Source of the DNA: Acidobacteriaceae bacterium
GTDB taxonomy: Bacteria; Acidobacteriota; Terriglobia; Terriglobales; Acidobacteriaceae
Assembly (NCBI GenBank): GCA_030040175.1
Contig: JASHUF010000053.1
Coordinates: 1 to 8,752, forward strand
Reading direction: 5' to 3'
DNA: 8,752 bases
The position numbers were made by a program, and so were the translations under genes. Shown here piece by piece: positions 5,593 through 8,752 of this stretch; within the stretch, counting starts at the first letter, position 1, and the number at the start of each line of letters is the position of its first letter. The notes under the pieces are model-generated. The model was not told the DNA's origin. It was given only the letters and a program-made list of their open reading frames with translations, and did no database searches.

Positions 5593-6387
5593 TCAGCTGT
5601 GACTTGCACAGAGCGCGGCGGCCATCTCTTCGAGAATCGCTTCAGCGGCTGCCGCGGGATCGGGCGCTTGCGTGATGGGCCTGCCGACGACGAGGTAACT
5701 GGCGCCGTTGCGAAGCGCGTCTGCCGGCGCGGCGATGCGCTTCTGGTCGCGGGCCGAGTTCTCACTTTGCCCGCCGGCCGGGCGGATGCCCGGAACCACC
5801 AATACGCCTTCGGGCCCGGTGAGCGCGCGCAGCGCAGCCACTTCCCGCGGCGAGCAGACGAAGCCGCGAAGGCCCGCGGCCAGGCCCATGCGCGCCAGCA
5901 ATTCCACCTGCGCGCCGGGCCCGCGCATCAAGCCAACGGCGCGGGACTGTGCCTGATCCATGCTGGTGAGCAGAGTTACGGCGAGCAACTGCGGAGGATC
6001 GGAGAAGCCGCTCAGCGCGGCCTGCGCGGCTTCGAGCATCGCGGGTCCTCCCAGAGCGTGCACGGTGAGCAAGCGCGCGCCCAGCGCGGCCGCCGAGCGC
6101 ACGGCGCCGGCCACGGTGTTAGGAATATCGCAGAATTTCAAATCGAGGAAGACCGAGTGGCCGCGCGCGTGAAGAAGTTGAACCACCTGGGGTCCGGCGG
6201 CGGTGAACAGCTCCAGGCCCACCTTGAACCAGGAGCAGACCCGCTCCAGGCGATCGGCAAGCGCGAGCGCGGCGGCCTGGCCGGGCACGTCAAGAGCGAC
6301 AATCAGCCGCCTGCGTGCCTCTTCCACGGGATCGGGTGCGGTGCGCAGGGGGCTCGTACTCGGCTGCGGGCGCTCGGGGACGGGCAT
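5593..6387 (-). CDS. pyrF: orotidine 5'-phosphate decarboxylase
   Basis: PyrF decarboxylates OMP to UMP, the last step of de novo pyrimidine synthesis, in the cytoplasm. With the ATG at 6387 the product is 264 residues, against about 245 in E. coli. The barrel begins LIVALDVPG (28-36, D33). Then come FKVG (54-57, K55), the catalytic DLKFCD (82-87, with D82, K84, D87) followed by IPNTV, then VVPGIRP (197-203) and DQKRIAAPADAL leading to YLVVGRPIT (231-239, R235 phosphate-binding). All key residues are present. The frame is open to 6567 and other ATGs lie at 6405 and 6417; no start has a strong SD, so 6387 is chosen because it leaves the shortest lead into the barrel. The gene faces the ribbon gene across a shared terminator and diverges from the TPR gene. 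The long plus-strand open frame over it (5551-6531) is its shadow. Confidence 0.95.
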   Translation of the reverse strand: MPVPERPQPSTSPLRTAPDPVEEARRRLIVALDVPGQAAALALADRLERVCSWFKVGLELFTAAGPQVVQLLHARGHSVFLDLKFCDIPNTVAGAVRSAAALGARLLTVHALGGPAMLEAAQAALSGFSDPPQLLAVTLLTSMDQAQSRAVGLMRGPGAQVELLARMGLAAGLRGFVCSPREVAALRALTGPEGVLVVPGIRPAGGQSENSARDQKRIAAPADALRNGASYLVVGRPITQAPDPAAAAEAILEEMAAALCASHS

Positions 6388-6687
6388 ACCTGGATCGTAG
6401 CGCATCTTCGCGGGCATGTCGGCGCGCGGGACAATTCGCAAAGGAACGGGCCGTTTCGATGGCTGGCTCGCGTGCAGGCGAAGCCCCGCCCGGAGCCAGG
6501 GCGATCCGGTATGCTGAAGAGTGCAGCTTGATGCAGTGCTTCTGAAACTTTTATATAAGACCTTCAAAATACAAGATTAAAGTTGCTTCGGGCCGCGGAC
6601 GGAAGTAAACGGAAATGGTGCGCCGGACGTCCATTGACTGCGGTGCTCGAGCAACGGGCTTGTTGCCTGAATCAGGAGTTGCAGGTC
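6388..6687. other. divergent intergenic region between pyrF and the TPR gene
   Basis: About 300 bases separate the two divergent starts. Most is GC-rich, but 6545-6582 is an AT-rich island containing TTATATAAG (6551-6559), the most likely place for promoters in both directions. On the plus strand TTGATG (6528-6533) precedes TATATA (6552-6557) by 18 bases, each with 4 of 6 consensus matches. No clear minus-strand pair was found. I see no hairpin, operator repeat or RNA gene here. Part of the left side could be coding if pyrF starts further upstream. Confidence 0.35.
6674..6678 (+). promoter_or_regulatory. ribosome binding site supporting the TTG start at 6688
   Basis: AGGAG lies nine bases before TTG 6688. 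That start puts a textbook signal peptide at the N-terminus. ATG codons further along (6724 and 6787) would cut into or remove the signal sequence. Confidence 0.6.
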
Positions 6688-7905
6688 TTGAGAGGGTTGA
6701 CAACACTGCGAGCATGGGTGGGGATGCTGGTTACCGCTCTAGCTCTCGCGCGGCCGGCAGGGGCGGCAAGCGTCGACACCAATCCCATGAATTACGACCC
6801 GCAGGTTCTCGAAGCCTACCAGCATTTTTACAACCTCGACTATCCGGGCGCCGTGGCTCTGTTTGAGCACTTTCACGAGGAGCATCCGGGCGACCCCCAG
6901 GCGACGACGTATCTGCTGAACGCCGTGATCTTCCAGGAGCTGTACCGGCAAGATCTGCTCGATACCACCTTCTATGCCTCCGACGGCTTTCTCACCGGCC
7001 GCCACGCCACCGATGAAGATGCCAAGGCCCGGGACCGCATCCTCAGCCTCGCCGATGAAGCCGTGCGCGAGGCCGACTGGCGAACGGCCAAGAATGCCAA
7101 CGACGTGGATGCCTACTTTGCCCGTGCCTGGGCCCGCAGCCTGCGGTGCACGTATGTGGCCATGGTGGAGCGGGGATTCGGCGCGGGTTTTCGCCTGGCC
7201 ACCAAGGCCAAGGACGACGCGCAGCACGCTCTCGCTCTCGACCCAAACTACGTGGACGCGAAGCTGATCGTGGGCGTGTACGACTACGTTGTGGGTTCGC
7301 TGCCGTGGCCGTTCAAGCTGATGATCGGCATTGCCGGCATCACCGGGTCCAAGTCTCAAGGGATGGCATTGCTCGACGATGCGGCCAATCGCGGCGTCAT
7401 CACCCGCGTGGAGGCGCGCACGGTGATTGCTCTGTTCCTGCGCCGCGAGGCCAAGTATCAGGAGGCGATCCAGGTGGTGCTGATCCTCAAGAACCAGTAC
7501 CCCAGGGATTTTCTCTTCTGCCTGGAAGAGGCCAATCTGCGCAAGGATGCGGGTGAAGGAATGGCCGCGGTGGAGGCTTACCGGCAACTGATCACCGCCA
7601 ACTCCGATCCCGGCTATTTTGCCTCAGCCAAGCCGGAGCTGGCCTACTTTGGCCTGGGCGATGCGCTGCGCGGGCAGCGCCACTATGCCGAAGCCGCGCA
7701 GGCGTATGAAAAGGCGGCGTGGATAACGAGCGTGGGAACCGAGCTTAAAATTCGATCGCTCGTGGATGCGGGCGAGTGCCTTGACCTGGTCGGCGATCGC
7801 CTGCAGGCGGTGAAGGATTACCAGGCGGCCATAGAAGCCGGCCCGAATACCACGCGCGCGGAAACTGCGCGGAGGTGCCTGCGCAGCCCCTATAAGGGAA
7901 CGTGA
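6688..7905 (+). CDS. secreted tetratricopeptide-type repeat protein
   Basis: From TTG 6688 the product is 405 residues. Residues 1-26 form a signal peptide: RGLTTLR basic region, hydrophobic core WVGMLVTALALA, and cleavage after AGA (26/27). The mature protein should be periplasmic. It consists of helical-pair repeats typical of TPR proteins: AYQHFYNLDYPGAVALFEHF (43-62), then ARAW...DAQHALALDPNYVDAK (145-192), YQEAIQVVLILKNQYP (257-272), AAVEAYRQLI (293-302), HYAEAAQAYEKAAWI (332-346) and DRLQAVKDYQAAIEAGP (370-386). A central stretch VGVYDYVVGSLPWPFKLMIG then GITGSKSQGMALLDDAA (195-233) recalls the core of IML2/TTC39-type TPR proteins. TPRs usually bind other proteins; no partner is evident nearby. 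A non-ATG start may indicate modest translation. The large minus-strand frame over it is a shadow. Confidence 0.85.
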   Translation: MRGLTTLRAWVGMLVTALALARPAGAASVDTNPMNYDPQVLEAYQHFYNLDYPGAVALFEHFHEEHPGDPQATTYLLNAVIFQELYRQDLLDTTFYASDGFLTGRHATDEDAKARDRILSLADEAVREADWRTAKNANDVDAYFARAWARSLRCTYVAMVERGFGAGFRLATKAKDDAQHALALDPNYVDAKLIVGVYDYVVGSLPWPFKLMIGIAGITGSKSQGMALLDDAANRGVITRVEARTVIALFLRREAKYQEAIQVVLILKNQYPRDFLFCLEEANLRKDAGEGMAAVEAYRQLITANSDPGYFASAKPELAYFGLGDALRGQRHYAEAAQAYEKAAWITSVGTELKIRSLVDAGECLDLVGDRLQAVKDYQAAIEAGPNTTRAETARRCLRSPYKGT

Positions 7906-8034
7906 GCCCGGGGGAGCCTGAGCCGGGGCCCGGACTTTCCCCTGGACGCCGCAGGCGGAACCGGCGCCATGGATCCGGCGTATCTGGTTTGAGCGCGGCG
8001 TATTTCGTCCCTCGTAGTGCGTCCGGCTGGATTT

Positions 8035-8041
8035 GAGGAGG
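8035..8041 (+). promoter_or_regulatory. strong ribosome binding site for the PspC-domain gene
   Basis: GAGGAGG, close to the full anti-SD complement, ends eight bases before ATG 8050. It decides the start over the in-frame GTG at 8017, which would place this SD inside the gene. Confidence 0.8.
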
Positions 8042-8049
8042 GAAGCAGG

Positions 8050-8367
8050 ATGGCGGTTTTCTGTCAAAAATGCGGGACCGGATTGCCCCCGAGCGCGCGC
8101 TTCTGCTCGAGCTGCGGCGCGCAGGTTCCCCCGCAGCAACCGGTACAGACCCGGCCCCTGGTCCGGCCGCGCGTGGGCCGGCAAATTGCCGGCGTGTGCT
8201 TGGCGCTGGCGCAATCGAACGGCTGGGACGTCTCCGCCGTCCGCATTCTTACCGTAGTCGCTTTCCTGGTCTCGAGCGGCCTGGTGGGCGTGGCGTATGT
8301 GGCGGCATGGATCGGCATTCCCGATGAGACGGTGAATCTGCCGGGAGCGTATCCTCCTGGACTATGA
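8050..8367 (+). CDS. zinc ribbon-PspC domain membrane protein
   Basis: The 105-residue product joins two modules. Residues 1-25 are a zinc ribbon with CQKC (5-8) and CSSC (19-22). A Pro/Gln-rich linker follows (about 26-45). Residues about 46-97 match the PspC pattern: basic RPRVGRQIAGVCLALAQ, then WDVSAVRIL, then a hydrophobic membrane helix (TVVAFLVSSGLVGVAYVAAWIGI) ending in IPDE. PspC proteins in the phage shock response of enterobacteria sit in the inner membrane and help sense envelope stress. Stand-alone ribbon-PspC fusions are common in other bacteria, where the role is not established. No pspA, pspB or regulator is visible here. The stop TGA overlaps the next start by four bases (ATGA), so translation of the hydrolase is probably coupled to this gene. 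The TPR gene ends 144 bases upstream without an obvious terminator. Confidence 0.9.
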   Translation: MAVFCQKCGTGLPPSARFCSSCGAQVPPQQPVQTRPLVRPRVGRQIAGVCLALAQSNGWDVSAVRILTVVAFLVSSGLVGVAYVAAWIGIPDETVNLPGAYPPGL

Positions 8368-8752
8368 ACGGGAGCTACTCTGCCGGCGGAGCTCGCTTGG
8401 GATTCAGCGACTCGGGCTCGGGATTGCCGGTCGTCTTTCTTCACCCCACTCCTCTCGATCGCGATTACTGGCGACCCTTGTGCAAACGGATTTTGTCCGC
8501 GCAGCTCGATGTGCGCTTCGGGGGCGTGCGCGCGGTTGTGCCCGACCTGCGCGGCCATGGAGTTTCCGAGCTGGGTGACGGCCTGCCCGTGGGCGATTTT
8601 GCGCGTGTGCCGGATGCGCCGGTGCTGACCATGGCGCGACTGGCGCAGGATATTCTTGCGCTTCTCGACTTTCTCGAACTCGCGAGCGCGGTTTTTGCCG
8701 GCTGCTCGATCGGCGGCTACGTGCTGCTCGAGCTCTGGCGGCGCGCGCCTGA
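8364..8752 (+). CDS. alpha/beta hydrolase, N-terminal part (3' truncated)
   Basis: The frame opens at ATG 8364, overlapping the upstream stop as ATGA, and runs off the window after 129 codons. The visible part matches an alpha/beta hydrolase fold. LPVVFLHPTPLDRDYW (21-36) is the strand and oxyanion region, with HP in place of the common HG. VVPDLRGHGVSELGD (58-72) is the DxRGHGxS segment. GCSIGGY (113-119) is the nucleophile elbow GxSxG with S115. The acid and catalytic His would lie beyond the window. There is no signal peptide, so it is probably cytoplasmic, acting on an ester or similar bond; the substrate cannot be inferred. There is no good SD, in keeping with translational coupling to the PspC gene. 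Confidence 0.88.
   Translation, partial: MNGSYSAGGARLGFSDSGSGLPVVFLHPTPLDRDYWRPLCKRILSAQLDVRFGGVRAVVPDLRGHGVSELGDGLPVGDFARVPDAPVLTMARLAQDILALLDFLELASAVFAGCSIGGYVLLELWRRAP

Noticed and set aside
5551..6531. 326-codon plus-strand open frame opposite pyrF
   Set aside because: It starts in the terminator and is fully overlapped by pyrF, whose catalytic motifs are unambiguous.
6739..7587. 282-codon minus-strand open frame opposite the TPR gene
   Set aside because: Its composition is that of an antisense shadow, with no motif, whereas the plus strand carries a signal peptide and repeats.
8017..8049. GTG start for the PspC-domain protein
   Set aside because: The strong SD at 8035-8041 lies inside that extension, so ATG 8050 is the start.

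Overview
This is a GC-rich bacterial window dominated by plus-strand genes. It most resembles an Acidobacteriota chromosome, probably of the Terriglobia type. The clues are a short AccA lacking the usual N-terminal helical region, a small double-CxxC ribbon protein, a zinc ribbon-PspC fusion, and GGGGCTAAAGCCCC-type palindromes between genes. The lineage is an inference from gene style and repeat style, not from a marker gene.

Layout from left to right. Bases 2-1087 hold the C-terminal 361 residues of an unrecognised protein carrying two separate in-frame minisatellites. A sigma70-like promoter (1156-1184) then precedes accA (1230-2075), the carboxyltransferase alpha subunit of acetyl-CoA carboxylase. 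A 19-bp tandem duplication spans the accA stop codon. Next is a CPBP-family membrane protein (2194-3222) that keeps its EExxxR motif but appears to have lost the other metal ligands. Its stop codon lies inside the arm of a 176-bp foldback element (3220-3395). An exported protein with a BamE-like stretch and a Pro/Gln/Ala-rich tail follows (3489-4922).

Bases 4923-5354 hold no gene but contain a second cluster of hairpins (4974-5095) and a GC-rich leader. That leader precedes a 59-residue zinc-ribbon protein (5355-5534). A strong hairpin terminator (5562-5588) separates this small gene from the convergent pyrF (5593-6387, minus strand), which encodes orotidine 5'-phosphate decarboxylase. A 300-bp divergent spacer with one AT-rich island leads to a secreted tetratricopeptide-type protein that probably starts at TTG (6688-7905). 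The window ends with a zinc ribbon-PspC membrane protein (8050-8367), whose stop overlaps the start of a truncated alpha/beta hydrolase (8364 onward).

Only two genes have a secure metabolic role: accA (fatty acid synthesis) and pyrF (pyrimidine synthesis). The rest are envelope-associated, exported or small accessory proteins. No CRISPR array, complete insertion sequence, tRNA or rRNA was seen, and nothing looks like a multi-gene defence or biosynthetic system. The most unusual material is the foldback element, the hairpin cluster, the degenerate CPBP protein, the expanding repeats in the first gene and the small ribbon gene.
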